In this document: positions 1-10,158 of the stretch, one piece after another
Numbering within the stretch: position 1 is the first letter of the stretch
Layout: every line of letters begins with the position of its first letter
Source: Roseiarcus sp963816065
Lineage (GTDB): Bacteria > Pseudomonadota > Alphaproteobacteria > Rhizobiales > Beijerinckiaceae
Direction of reading: 5' to 3'
DNA: 64,000 nt
NCBI GenBank assembly: GCA_963816065.1
Contig: CAWFJG010000011.1
Coordinates: forward strand, 113,646-177,645
Notes under the pieces: generated by a model
Database searches by the model: none
Told to the model about the DNA's origin: nothing
The model's input: only the letters and a program-made list of their open reading frames with translations
Program-made: the position numbers and the translations under genes

Positions 1-1
1 G

Positions 2-1120
2 GTCGCTCTCGTCGATCCAGCGCCTCCGCCCGCGCCCCGTCCGGCGCTGCGCACCGTCGCGATCGCCGAAGGACCGCGGCGGCTGCTCGAGCGGATCGGC
101 GCCTGGGTGGACGTCGCGCCAAAGGCTCAGCCGATCGTCAAGATGCAGATCATGGACGGCGGGGTGCGCGACGCCGTGCGCCTGCCCCATCTCCATTTCG
201 ACGCGCGCGAGGGCGAGCCGCTCGCCCACATGGCGTTCAATGCGGACGTCGTCGCCGCGCTCTCGGCGGCGTGCGACCGGCTCGGCGCGATCCGCATCGC
301 CGGGACGGTTGCGGCTTGGCGCCCGGGCAAGCGAATTGCCGAGATTGGCCTTGCCGACGGCCGCACGCTGCGCGCCCGGCTGGCGGTCGCTGCGGACGGC
401 GCGCGCTCGAAGCTCCGGGCGCTGGCCGAGATACCGGCCTACGGTTGGGACTACGACCAGTCCGGCATCGTCGCCACGATCGCCCACGAGGACGATCACG
501 AGGGCGTGGCCGAGCAGCATTTCCTGCCCGCCGGACCCTTCGCCATCCTGCCTTTGCCGGGCCGCCAGTCGAGCATCGTCTGGAACGAACGCCGCGCGGA
601 CGCGCTCGCGCTCATCGCACTCGAGCCCGACGATTTCATAAGGCAGCTCAATTTGCGCTTTACCCCGCAACTCGGCGAGATCCACCTCGCCTCGCGGGTC
701 GAGGCCTTCCCGTTCCGCTTTCAGGTCGCGCGCCGCTTCGTCGGCGAACGGCTCGCGCTTGTCGGCGACGCCGCCCATGTCGTCCACCCGATCGCCGGCC
801 AAGGTCTCAACCTCGGCCTGCGCGACGTCGCAGCGCTTGCCGAGACGATCGTGGATGCGATGAAGCTCGGCCTCGATCCCGGCGCGGCGGGCGCGCTCGC
901 CGCCTATCAACGGGCGCGGCGCTTCGACGTGGCGGTCAGCGGCATGGGCATGGACCTGATGAACCGGCTCTTCTCCAACGACATTGGGCCGCTGCGTCTG
1001 GTCCGCGACCTTGGCCTTCGCCTGGTCGATCGCGCCCCTCTCCTCAAGGACCAACTCATTCTCGAAGCGGGCGGCGCCGGCCGTGGAGCGCCCCGCCTCT
1101 TGCGCGGCGCTCCGCTCTGA
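2..1120 (+). CDS. UbiH/COQ6-family FAD-dependent hydroxylase, 5' end outside window
   Basis: A flavin monooxygenase of the class that hydroxylates the ring in ubiquinone biosynthesis. The frame is open from the first bases of the window, so the N-terminal Rossmann motif lies to the left. The visible part carries the family's second FAD motif, GDAAHVVHPIAGQGLNLGLRD (about residues 250-270 of the visible chain), the hallmark of UbiH/UbiF/VisC/COQ6 enzymes. A GTG at 107 is internal, not a start. The protein ends in an Arg/Gly/Ala-rich tail. The position hydroxylated (C1, C5 or C6) cannot be told from this fragment, so no symbol is given. Confidence 0.85.
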   Translation, partial: VALVDPAPPPAPRPALRTVAIAEGPRRLLERIGAWVDVAPKAQPIVKMQIMDGGVRDAVRLPHLHFDAREGEPLAHMAFNADVVAALSAACDRLGAIRIAGTVAAWRPGKRIAEIGLADGRTLRARLAVAADGARSKLRALAEIPAYGWDYDQSGIVATIAHEDDHEGVAEQHFLPAGPFAILPLPGRQSSIVWNERRADALALIALEPDDFIRQLNLRFTPQLGEIHLASRVEAFPFRFQVARRFVGERLALVGDAAHVVHPIAGQGLNLGLRDVAALAETIVDAMKLGLDPGAAGALAAYQRARRFDVAVSGMGMDLMNRLFSNDIGPLRLVRDLGLRLVDRAPLLKDQLILEAGGAGRGAPRLLRGAPL

Positions 1121-1522
1121 TCCGCCCCTTCGCCCGCGCATACCGGCGGCGCAGGCGCTTGGCGCAATTGACCTCTGATCGAGGACGACGGATTTGCCTG
1201 CTCAGCGGGCGTAGAGGATGGACGATTACCTTTGACGACCTCGATTAGGCGTTGCGCCGATGGGGCCAAGCCGATCAAGCCAATGTTGACCAGATGTCTG
1301 CGCGGCCGAAACGCGGCCGCCTCCCGACGGAGGCGAAAGCCAAGCGCCGCTTCGTTCAAGTGTCGTTCATGGGGACCATGGTTCTCTGTCGTGGGTTGGC
1401 CGGACATTCGGAGACCATCAGAGCTGGTCGGCATTCCCGACGGGAGCAGCCTTGATTCGGCGCATGCCCCGACGCAGCAACCTCTGAAGCTTCTGTTCAA
1501 TCAACGACGGAAAGGATTCGCC
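1121..1522. other. Intergenic region, no gene recognised
   Basis: About 400 bases between the hydroxylase and the next secreted protein. The frame of the downstream gene is open from 1232, but its composition before 1523 is not protein-like and no signal peptide or ribosome site lies there. I see no RNA gene or clear promoter. Confidence 0.4.
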
Positions 1523-2793
1523 ATGCGTTTCTTGCGACCGGCGCTGACCGCACTGTCGATCGGCGCCGCAACGCCCGCGCTCCTTGCGCCCGCCTTCGCT
1601 CAGACCTGCGCCTGCCCACCGGCTGCGGGAGCGTCCTACTCGGGTCCGGTGATCGAGGCCGAGGAGCCGCCTCCGCCGCTGCCGGTTTATGAGCAGCCGC
1701 CCATTCCGTCGCCGGGTTCCATCTGGACCCCGGGATACTGGGCCTGGAACAACTACGATTATTACTGGGTGCCCGGCGTCTGGGTGCCCCCGCCACAGCC
1801 GAACCTCCTGTGGACGCCGGGATATTGGGCCTTCGTCGGCGGCGTCTACCGCTTCCATCAAGGCTTTTGGGGGCCGCACGTCGGCTTTTACGGCGGCGTC
1901 AACTACGGCTTTGGCTACAACGGCCTCGGATACGAGGGCGGCCGGTGGGAAGGCTCTCGCTTTGTCTACAACACCACGGTCAACAATTTCGGCGGCGCCC
2001 ATATCACAAATGTTTACACTCAGAATGTGACGGTCGCCCCAGGCGCCGGGCGCGTCAGTTACAACGGCGGCCCCGGCGGCGTCGCATTGAAGCCGACGCC
2101 GGAACAGGAGCGGCTGACGACTGAGCAGCACGTGCGGCCGACCCCGCTTCAGGTGACCCAGGCCCGCGCCGCGAGCATGGACGCGACGCAGTTCAATTCG
2201 GCCAACAAGGGCAAACCCGCAGTCGCGGCGACTGAGCGGCCGGGCGAACTGAAGGGCCCGGGCGCAGTGCCGGCGAAGGCGGCAGGCTCGGCCGAGGTTC
2301 AGCCCGGGCCAGCGCCGAACGGCGGACAGAAGCTCCGGTCCGACGAGAAGCCGCCACGAGCGGCCGACGAGCCAGTTGGCCCGAAGCCGGTCACGCCCGG
2401 TGAGCCGCGAGAACCAAACGCCGCCGAGAAGCCGAACGCTGCGAAGAAAACGGCGCCGAACGAGAATCAAACAGGACGGACGAGAAAGCCCGCGAGCAGA
2501 AGATGCCCGGCGCCCCGCCGAAGCCAGAGGGCGCCAAGGAGCCAGTCCGTCCGAACGGTGAGCTCAAACCGGGTACGAAGGCTCCCGGCGCGCCGAAGCC
2601 GGAAGGGGCCGAGAAATTCGCTCGGCCGGAACCGGCGCCTACCCGGGAAACGAAAGCGCCGGAGGCGCCGCGACCTCGGCCGGCGGCTGCTGCGCCCGCC
2701 GCCGAACGTCCGCGGCCCGAGACCAAGGGTCCGCCCGGCGCGGCCCAAAACAAGCTGCCGCGGCCCGAAGGCCGGGAACGCGAGTGCGGCTAG
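1523..2793 (+). CDS. Secreted WxxGxW (YXWV-type) repeat protein with Pro/Lys/Glu-rich tail, frameshifted
   Basis: The start at 1523 follows a ribosome site (ggaaagga, 1509-1516) and opens a classical signal peptide ending AFAQ. The mature part begins with a Pro-rich stretch, then repeated aromatic units of the type WTPGYWAW, WVPGVWVPP, WTPGYWAF and HQGFWGPHVGFYGG, typical of alphaproteobacterial YXWV/WxxGxW exported proteins of unknown function. After about residue 300 the chain is low-complexity Pro/Glu/Lys/Ala. The frame breaks near 2470-2480: in the first frame the sequence becomes Arg-rich nonsense, while the +2 frame continues the Pro/Glu-rich repeat to a stop at 2791-2793. I take this as one gene with an indel. 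Confidence 0.68.
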
Positions 2794-2904
2794 CCCGGCG
2801 CGCCGCCCTGCCGGTGAATCGCTGACGGGCGCCGGGCGCGCCCGCTTCCGACCGCCTACCCTCCCGCTTTGCCGCGGACGCCCGAATCCGGCTAAAGCCG
2901 AGGC

Positions 2905-4488
2905 ATGCCGGGTATGGTCCGCAATATCTTCTCGGTCGGCGGGTGGACGGTCGTCTCCCGCCTGACCGGCTTTTGCCGCGACATGGCGCTGGCGGCGCTG
3001 CTCGGCGGCGGGGCGCTCAACGACGCCTATGTGGCGGCGATCAAGCTGCCCAACCAGTTCCGCCAGATCTTCGGCGAGGGTTCGTTCAACGCCGCATACC
3101 TCCCGACCTACACCCGCGTGCTGGCGACCAAGGGGCCCGAGGCGGCGGGTCATTTCGCCAGCCAGGTGTTCACGCTGCTGATCCTGTCGCAGGTCGTCCT
3201 GCTCGGTCTGGTCTATCTCGACATGCCGCTGCTCGTGCAGATCACGTCGCCCGGCTTCGTGCGGGAACCCGAGAAGTTCGCCAACGCGGTCGCGATGTCG
3301 CGGATCATGTTCCCCTACATCACGTTCATCGCGGTCTTCGCCCTGCACCAGGGCACGCTCAACGCCAACAATTCCTGGAGCGTGCCGGCCGCCGCGCCGG
3401 CCGCGGCCAACCTGTGCATGATCGCCTTTCTGGCCTGGGCGACGTACTTCCCGAAGGCGTCGCCGGGCGTGGCCGCGATGGCGAGCTGGGGCTTTCTCGC
3501 CTCGGGGGCGACACAGCTCGCCATCGCCATGGTCGATGCGCGTCGGCGCGGCTTGCTCGAGCGCCTGACCCGGCCGCGCTGGACGCCCGAGGTGCGTCAG
3601 TTCTTCTGGATGCTCGGTCCGGCGATCGGCATTTCGGCGAGCTATCAGATCGGCGCGCTCGCCGACCAGATCGTCGGCTCGCTCCTGCCGACGGGCGGTC
3701 TCTCGGCGATCAGCTACGCCGACCGCCTCTATCAACTGCCAGGCGGCGTGATCATCATCGCGACCGGATCGGTGCTGCTCCGGGAAATGGCGGCCCTGAT
3801 CGCGCGAGGCGACGATGATGCGGCGCTGCACGCGCAAAATCGGGCGGCCGCGCTGACGGTCGCGCTCGGCGCGCCGTTCGTCGTCGTCTTCCTCTTGATT
3901 CCGGACCTGATCATCGGCGCCGCCTTCGAGCACGGCGCGTTCAAGGCCAGCGCGACCCATCAGGCCGCGGCGGTGCTTGCCGCCTACTCGCTGGGCATGC
4001 CGGCCCTGTTCGTCGACCGGATCGTTGCGGCGAGCTTTCTTGCGCGTGGCGATACGGCGACGCCAATGAAGGTGACGCTCGTCGGGGTCGCGCTGAACGT
4101 CGCACTCAAGGTCCTGCTCTATCGGCCGCTCGGCGCGCCGGGCCTTGCCGTGGCGACGGCGGCCGGTCTGTGGCTAAAAGTCGCGGGAACCTACACGCTT
4201 GCCCGCCGGCGCGGCTGGACGGCGCCCGACGACAAGTTCCTGGGCGCAGCCGCCGCGACGGTGTTTGCTTCCGGCGCCCTCGCGCTCGCTCTGACGCTCG
4301 CCGATCCCGGCCTGATCACTCTGCTGACGCATGCGCGGTTCGGCCGCGAAATCCGCCTCCTTCTCCTCGCAACGCTAGGGATCGCCGTCTATTTTCCGGC
4401 GCTGGCGGCTGGCCTCGGGCTGACTGGCGCGGCGCCGGCCGGCGCCCTTCGCCGGGCGCTGCGAGCGACGCGACGGTCCCGCCGATAA
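2905..4488 (+). CDS. murJ: Lipid II flippase MurJ (MviN)
   Basis: A 527-residue integral membrane protein of the MOP superfamily that flips lipid II across the inner membrane in peptidoglycan synthesis. The N-terminus has the family signature: VVSRLTGFCRDMALAALLG, then DAYVAAIKLPN and FGEGSFNAAYLPTY, with the conserved charged residues of the central cavity. About 14 hydrophobic segments follow to the C-terminus, the family's usual number, and length is normal. ATGs at 2905 and 2914 are both possible; the first is used. It is a single gene with no coupled neighbour; the frame is intact. Confidence 0.95.
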   Translation: MPGMVRNIFSVGGWTVVSRLTGFCRDMALAALLGGGALNDAYVAAIKLPNQFRQIFGEGSFNAAYLPTYTRVLATKGPEAAGHFASQVFTLLILSQVVLLGLVYLDMPLLVQITSPGFVREPEKFANAVAMSRIMFPYITFIAVFALHQGTLNANNSWSVPAAAPAAANLCMIAFLAWATYFPKASPGVAAMASWGFLASGATQLAIAMVDARRRGLLERLTRPRWTPEVRQFFWMLGPAIGISASYQIGALADQIVGSLLPTGGLSAISYADRLYQLPGGVIIIATGSVLLREMAALIARGDDDAALHAQNRAAALTVALGAPFVVVFLLIPDLIIGAAFEHGAFKASATHQAAAVLAAYSLGMPALFVDRIVAASFLARGDTATPMKVTLVGVALNVALKVLLYRPLGAPGLAVATAAGLWLKVAGTYTLARRRGWTAPDDKFLGAAAATVFASGALALALTLADPGLITLLTHARFGREIRLLLLATLGIAVYFPALAAGLGLTGAAPAGALRRALRATRRSRR

Positions 4489-5004
4489 GCTGGCAATCGG
4501 CTCCGGCCTCGTTCGGGGGCACGACCAGGAGCGGCCGACGGATCTGGCGGGCAAACCCCTGTTGACCCAAGCAATAGTATTACAATATGAGATTAGCGCC
4601 TCGCGGGACTGCGCGCAGCGAATGCGCGTCGACCACAACGAGAGGCGGTGCGTCCAGGATCTCGAAAAGGAGCCCGACCGGACAGGCGGAACGTCGGAAA
4701 TCGGGACAGCGCGCGCGCTGGAGCAGATGCTTGCATGCCGGCGCGTTGAGCGATAGACGGCGTCGGGCGCGGCGACAGCGCAAGCGGGAGGATAACGCTG
4801 TAGGGCGACAGAACGGCGCCGATCCTCATCCAATGGCGGCCGCCGTCGAGCCGAACCGATATTGGCAATTATCGTCGTCGTGGCCAGGCGGACGCGCTTG
4901 CGCCGGGCGGCGCAAGAGTTCCGTGCGCCGGCTTCGCCGACGCAGGAAGTCCGCCGACCGGCGGGCGGGTATGAAGAGGCCAGGAGTTGGCCGAGGAGGA
5001 AGGC
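4489..5004. other. Leader/intergenic region upstream of chvE
   Basis: About 515 bases with no convincing gene. It should hold the promoter of the sugar operon. The only AT-rich patch is at 4573-4590; a TTGACC at 4562 with TATGAG 18 bases downstream is a weak sigma70-like candidate, but it would leave a leader of more than 400 bases. A strong ribosome site (gaggaggaagg, 4993-5003) ends the region. Confidence 0.3.
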
Positions 5005-6069
5005 ATGAAGTTGATGAAATTTGCGGCGGCGCTAGCGTTCGGCGTTCTCGCCGTCGCGACCGCCGCTCAGGCGGACGACAAGCCGACAATCGGCATCTCG
5101 ATGCCGACCAAGTCTTCCGCGCGCTGGATCGCGGACGGCGACAATATGGTCAAGGTGCTGCAGGCCAAGGGATACAACACCGACCTGCAATATGCCGACA
5201 ACGACATTCCGACCCAGCTCAACCAGATCGAGAACATGATCACCAAGAAGGAGAAGGTCCTGGTGATCGCGGCGATCGACGGCACGACGCTGTCCAACGC
5301 CCTGCAGAAGGCTGCGGACGCGGGGATCAAGGTCGTCTCCTATGACCGACTGATCGTCGGCTCGCCGAACGTGGACTACTACGCCACCTTCGACAACTTC
5401 CAGGTCGGGGTCGAGCAGGCCAAGACGCTCGTCCACGGCCTCGGTCTCGACCAGGGCAAGACCGGTCCGTTCAACATCGAACTGTTCGGCGGCTCGGCCG
5501 ACGACAACAACGCCTTCTTCTTCTACAACGGCGCCATGTCCGTCCTGCAGCCGTACATCGACAAGGGCGTTCTCGTCGTCCAGTCGAAGCAGATGGGCAT
5601 GGACAAGGTCTCGACCCTGCGTTGGGACGCGGCGACCGCCCAGACCCGCATGGAGAACCTCCTCTCGGCCTATTACACCAAGAAGAAGGTCGATGCGGTC
5701 CTGTCGCCTTATGACGGCATCAGCATCGGCATCATTTCGGCGCTGAAGGGCGTCGGCTACGGCACCGCGGACCAGCCCATGCCGGTCATCTCCGGCCAGG
5801 ACTCGGAAATCCCGTCAGTCAAGTCGATCATCGGACACGAGCAGTATTCGACGATCTTCAAGGACACCCGCGACCTCGCCAAGGTCTCGGCGGGCATGGT
5901 GGACGCGATCGTCAAGGGCGGCAAGCCGGAGATCAACGACACGACGACCTATAACAACAAGGTCAAGATCGTGCCGTCCTACCTGCTGAAGCCGGTGCCG
6001 GTCGATGCGACCAACTGGAAGCACGTTCTGGTCGACAGCGGCTACTACAAGCTCGACCAGCTGCAGTAA
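5005..6069 (+). CDS. chvE: ChvE-type periplasmic monosaccharide-binding protein
   Basis: Periplasmic receptor of a CUT2 sugar ABC importer. The start at 5005 sits 1 base after a long purine-rich ribosome site and opens a signal peptide (KLMKFAAALAFG...AAQA); an upstream TTG at 4987 is not needed. The mature chain of about 330 residues matches Agrobacterium ChvE closely: MPTKSSARW near the N-terminus, YADNDIPTQLNQIENM, IAAIDGTTL, SYDRLI, ATFDNFQVG, FGGSADDNNAFFF, RWDAATAQ, ISGQDSE, EQYSTIFKDTR. ChvE binds galactose, glucose, arabinose and related sugars. The order chvE-gguA-gguB is that of the Agrobacterium ggu locus, and galK-galT downstream suggests galactose as a main substrate (inference). 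Confidence 0.93.
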   Translation: MKLMKFAAALAFGVLAVATAAQADDKPTIGISMPTKSSARWIADGDNMVKVLQAKGYNTDLQYADNDIPTQLNQIENMITKKEKVLVIAAIDGTTLSNALQKAADAGIKVVSYDRLIVGSPNVDYYATFDNFQVGVEQAKTLVHGLGLDQGKTGPFNIELFGGSADDNNAFFFYNGAMSVLQPYIDKGVLVVQSKQMGMDKVSTLRWDAATAQTRMENLLSAYYTKKKVDAVLSPYDGISIGIISALKGVGYGTADQPMPVISGQDSEIPSVKSIIGHEQYSTIFKDTRDLAKVSAGMVDAIVKGGKPEINDTTTYNNKVKIVPSYLLKPVPVDATNWKHVLVDSGYYKLDQLQ

Positions 6070-6084
6070 GCAGCTGCCGAAACC

Positions 6085-6111
6085 GGCCTCCGTGCGTCCA
6101 GCGCGGAGGCC
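6085..6111 (+). promoter_or_regulatory. Intercistronic stem-loop between chvE and gguA
   Basis: Perfect 8-bp inverted repeat GGCCTCCG / CGGAGGCC with an 11-base loop, 16 bases after the chvE stop. No T-run follows, so it is better read as an mRNA-stabilising or attenuating hairpin that lets the binding protein be made in excess over the membrane parts, as in many ABC sugar operons (inference). Confidence 0.45.
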
Positions 6112-6179
6112 GCCGATTAGGCTTGGCCCGCCGTCCGCGATGTGGCTAAAGTGCGACAAAACATGGTCAGGGCCGAGAC

Positions 6180-7721
6180 ATGCCTGTAATCCTGGAAATG
6201 AAGGGAATTACCAAGAAATTCCCAGGCGTTATCGCTCTGCGAGACGTGAACTTTGCGGTCGAGGAGGGCGAAATTCACGCCCTTTGCGGCGAGAACGGCG
6301 CTGGAAAATCCACGCTGATGAAAGTGCTCAGCGGGGTCCATCCTTACGGAAGCTATGAAGGCCAGATCCTCTACAAGGGCGAGGAACGGCGCTTCCACCG
6401 GATCGCCGACAGCGAGCATGTCGGCATCATCATCATCCATCAGGAGCTTGCCCTCGCGCCGCAGCTCTCGATCGCCGAGAACATCTTCCTCGGCAACGAA
6501 CCCGGCCGGAACGGCGTCATCGACTGGAATGAATCGTTCCGCCGCAGCCGTGAGTTGATGCAGAAAGTGGGCTTGAAGGAATTGCCCAATACGCTCATCA
6601 CCAACATCGGCGTGGGCAAGCAGCAACTGGTCGAAATCGCCAAGGCGCTGTCGAAGAAGGTGCAAGCTCCTGATCCTTGACGAGCCGACCGCGAGCCTCA
6701 ACGAAGCCGACAGCGCCGCCCTTCTCAACCTGCTGCTCGAGTTCAAGAAGCAGGGCATGACGTCGATCCTGATCTCGCACAAGCTCAACGAGCTGGCCAA
6801 AGTCGCGGACTCGATCACCGTCCTGCGCGACGGCTCGACCGTCGAGACCATCGACTGCCGCGCCGGGCAGGTCAGCGAGAGCCGGATCATCAAGAGCATG
6901 GTCGGCCGCGAGATGACGGAGCGCTATCCGCCTCGCAATTCAGCGATCGGCGAGGAGTTGTTCTCGATCCGCGACTGGCGCGTCGAGCACCCGCAGCACG
7001 CGGGCCGCGCGGTGGTGAAGGGTGTGAACCTGCATGTGAAGCGCGGCGAGGTGGTCGGGATCGCCGGCCTCATGGGCGCCGGCCGCACGGAACTCGCCAT
7101 GAGCGTGTTCGGTCGCGCCTATGGCCGCAACATCACCGGCGCGGCGATGCTGGAGGGGCGCGACGTCAAGCTCGACACGATCGACGATGCGATCGAGGCG
7201 GGCCTCGCCTACGTCACCGAGGATCGCAAGACAACTCGGACTGATCCTCAACGAGGACATCAAGCACAACATCACGCTCGCCAAACTCGACGGGCGTTTC
7301 CGAAAGCGGCGTCATCGACGACGCGCGCGAAGAGCAGGTCGCCACCCGTTATCGCAGCGCGCTGCGCATTCGTTCCTCGAGCATCCATCAGCGGACGCTC
7401 GACCTTTCCGGCGGAAACCAGCAGAAGGTCGTGCTGAGCAAATGGCTGTTCACCGAGCCGAAGGTCCTGATGCTCGACGAGCCGACACGCGGGATCGACG
7501 TCGGCGCGAAGTACGAGATCTACATGATCATCAACGACCTCGCGTCGCAGGGCAAAGGCGTCATCGTCATCTCCTCGGAGATGCCCGAGCTTCTTGGCAT
7601 CTGTGACCGGATCTACGTGATGAACGAGGGCAGGTTCGTCGACGAAATGCCCGCCAAGGAAGCCAGCCAGGAGAAGATCATGGCGTCGATCATGCGCCAA
7701 TACGCAGGGGCGTTCCAATGA
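6180..7721 (+). CDS. gguA: GguA sugar ABC transporter ATP-binding protein (two ATPase domains), three frameshifts
   Basis: Cytoplasmic ATPase of the ChvE importer. The first domain has the Walker A GENGAGKSTLMK, the second GLMGAGRTEL, signature LSGGNQQKVVLSK and Walker B VLMLDEPTRG. The reading frame is broken by three one-base insertions: about 6661 (GTGCAAG where GTCAAG is expected, giving a false stop), about 7231 (AAGACAACTC for AAGCAACTC) and about 7300 (GACGGGCGTT for GACGGCGTT). Removing them gives one continuous protein of about 513 residues, the normal GguA/MglA length. It overlaps gguB by 4 bases (ATGA). Because every domain is conserved on both sides, I treat the breaks as sequence errors. 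Confidence 0.88.
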
Positions 7722-8949
7722 GCTCGCAAATCCAGGCGGACGCCGCCGCCCTCAAGGCCGAAGTCCGCGGCCAGCTGTGGAAAGACAATCTGCGCGACTA
7801 CGGGCTGCTTGGCTCGCTGCTGCTGATCGTCTTGTTCTTCTACTTCATAACGGCGGACCACGCGTCCGTCGCGCCGGTCAATATTACCAACCTGATCATG
7901 CAGAACTCCTACGTCGTCATCATGGCGCTGGGGATGCTGCTGATCATCGTGGGCGGCAACATCGACCTCTCGGTCGGCTCGATCGTCGGTTTCGTCGGCG
8001 CGGTCGGCGGCACGCTGATCGTCTACATGAAGCTCCCCTACCCGCTGGTGATCGTCATCTGTCTGGCGACGGGGATCATTATCGGCGCGGCGCAGGGCTA
8101 TCTGGTCGCCTACGCCAAGATGCCATCGTTCATCGTGACGCTCGGCGGCATGCTGATCTTCCGCGGCCTCACCGGCAACATGCTGCTCGGGCAGTTCGTC
8201 GGACCCTTCCCGAAGGGCTTCCAGAATATCGCCTCGGGGTTCATGCCCGACTTCACGGACCTCGGCCGGCTCGGCAGACGCTACCGGAATGGGCGCAGAT
8301 CCGCTGGGTGTCGCTCCTGATCGGCGTGGTCGGCGCGCTGGCGATGTTCGTCTCCAGCTTCCGGCGCTGGCGCAGGTCCAAGGCGGATGCGATGGAAGTC
8401 GAGCCGCTGGCGCTTCTGATCGGCAAGAACGTCGTGTTCGCCGCGATCATCGTCGGCATCGCCTGGAACCTCGCGCTCTACAAGGGCCTGCCGGTCATCC
8501 TGGTGATCATGGCGGTGCTGGCGCTGCTATACGGCTTCATCACCACCCGGACCGTGATCGGCCGGCGCATCTATGCGCTCGGCGGCAACGTCCTCGCCGC
8601 GCGGCTCTCCGGCGTCAAGACCGAAAGGCTGATCTTCTTCACCTTCGCCAATATGGGCCTGCTCGCCGCGCTCGCGGGCATCGTTGTTGCGGCGCGCCTC
8701 AACTCGGCGACCCCGAGCGCCGGCAACTCCTTCGAACTCGACGTCATCGCCGCCTGCTTCATCGGCGGCGTGTCGGCCTCGGGCGGCGTCGGCAAGGTGA
8801 TGAACGTGGTCATCGGCGCATTGTTCATGGGCGTCATGAACAACGGCATGTCGCTGATCGGCCTCGGCATCTTCTGGCAGCAGGTGGTCAAGGGCCTCGT
8901 TCTGCTCGCCGCCGTCTACGTCGACGTCTATCAGAAGCGCAAGGGCTGA
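7718..8949 (+). CDS. gguB: GguB sugar ABC transporter permease, one frameshift
   Basis: Inner-membrane channel of the ChvE system (CUT2, BPD_transp_2 family). The first ORF covers roughly half, including the conserved GGNIDLSVGSIVGFVGA and IVTLGGMLIFRGL. At about 8268 one C is missing (GGCAGAC where GGCCAGAC restores LPEWAQIRW), and the rest continues in another frame with YALGGN, AARLNSATPSAGNSFELD, AACFIGG and GVGKVMN to the stop at 8947-8949. The restored length is about 410 residues with 8-10 membrane segments, as in GguB/XylH. Translationally coupled to gguA by ATGA. Confidence 0.88.
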
Positions 8950-8969
8950 CGGCTCTAGAGGGACGCGCC

Positions 8970-10158
8970 ATGTCTTCGCTGAGCGTCCGAAGCGCGCGAC
9001 GTGGCGCAGGAGTTCGGCCTGCGCTTCGGCCGAGCGGCGACGGTCAGGGTCAGTCGCGCGCCCGGCCGGGTGAACCTGATCGGCGAGCACACCGACTACA
9101 ACGCCGGCTTCGTCATGCCGGCGGCGCTCGATTTCGCCACTCTGGTCGGCGGCGCGCCGCGGGCCGACCGCAACATCCGCGTCTATTCCGTGTTCATGGA
9201 CGAAACGCGCGAGTTCGACCTCGATCGGCCCGCGCCGAGCGGGCGTCACGACTGGTCGGACTACGTGTTCGGCGTCGCGGCCATGATCGAACTGGATGGC
9301 CGGCGGCTCGCCGGCGCGGACCTCGTCATCTCGAGCGACGTGCCGCTCGGAGCGGGGTTGAGCTCCTCGGCGGCGCTCGAAGTCAGCGTCGCCCACGCGC
9401 TCCTCGCGGCTTCCGGCCTGCCCTTCGACCCAGTCGCGGTCGCCCGCATCTGCCAGCGCGCCGAGAACGACTTCGTCGGCATGCGCTGCGGCATCATGGA
9501 CCAGTACATCGCGGCCTGCGGCGTGGCGGGCGCGGCGCTGGTGATCGACTGCCGCTCGCTGACCTCGCGCCCCGTGCCGATCGCGCCGAATCTCCGCCTC
9601 GTCATCGCCAATTCCAACGTCCGCCATCAGCACGCCGGCGGCGAGTACAACGACCGCCGCGCAGCCTGCGAGGAGGGCGTCTGGCTGCTGAAGCCGCATC
9701 TCGGGCCGATCGAGGCGCTGCGCGACGTGTCGCCGGGCGATCTCGAACGCTGGCGCCGCGCCCTGCCCAACCTCGTCTATCGCCGCTGCCGCCATATCGT
9801 GACCGAGAACGCGCGCGTGCTCGAGGCCGAGGGAGCGCTGAAGGCGAATGATTTCGCCGCCTGCGGCGCGGCGATGAACGCCTCGCAGGTCTCGATGCGC
9901 GACGACTTCGCCATCACCTGTCCGGAAATCGATTTCCTCGCCGATTTCGCGCAAGGCGTCGAAGGCGTCTACGGATCGCGCATGACCGGGGGCGGCTTCG
10001 GCGGCTGCACGGTGAGCCTGGTCGAAGCGGACGCGGTCGACAGCCTGAACAAGGCGCTCGTCGACGCCTATCGGGTCGCCTTCGGGCTCGATGCGGAGGT
10101 GTTCGTCTGCTCGCCGTCCGACGGCGCGGGCTTCGTCGATTTCAGCGCCCGGCCATGA
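8970..10158 (+). CDS. galK: Galactokinase, frameshift near the N-terminus
   Basis: Phosphorylates galactose to galactose-1-phosphate, first step of the Leloir pathway. GHMP-kinase motifs in order: galactokinase signature APGRVNLIGEHTDYN, ATP loop LGAGLSSSAALEVS, and C-terminal MTGGGFGGCTVSLV. Length about 395. The intact frame begins only at a GTG (9001), with an in-frame TGA at 8980; but ATG 8970, preceded by an AGAGGG ribosome site (8956-8961), reads MSSLSVRSAR and joins the main frame if one base is removed near 8995-9000. I therefore prefer 8970. It lies 20 bases after gguB and overlaps galT by 4 bases (ATGA), so it is part of the same operon. Confidence 0.88.

Noticed and set aside
2467..3960. 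Long minus-strand frame opposite murJ
   Set aside because: Shadow of murJ; no motifs and impossible Arg/Asp content.
4562..4591. Promoter TTGACC-18-TATGAG upstream of chvE
   Set aside because: Only moderate match and more than 400 bases from the start codon; kept as a remark, not as a feature.
6180..7721. Programmed frameshifting in the ATPase gene
   Set aside because: No slippery heptamer or pseudoknot at the breaks, and the same kind of break occurs in unrelated genes throughout, so sequence error is simpler.
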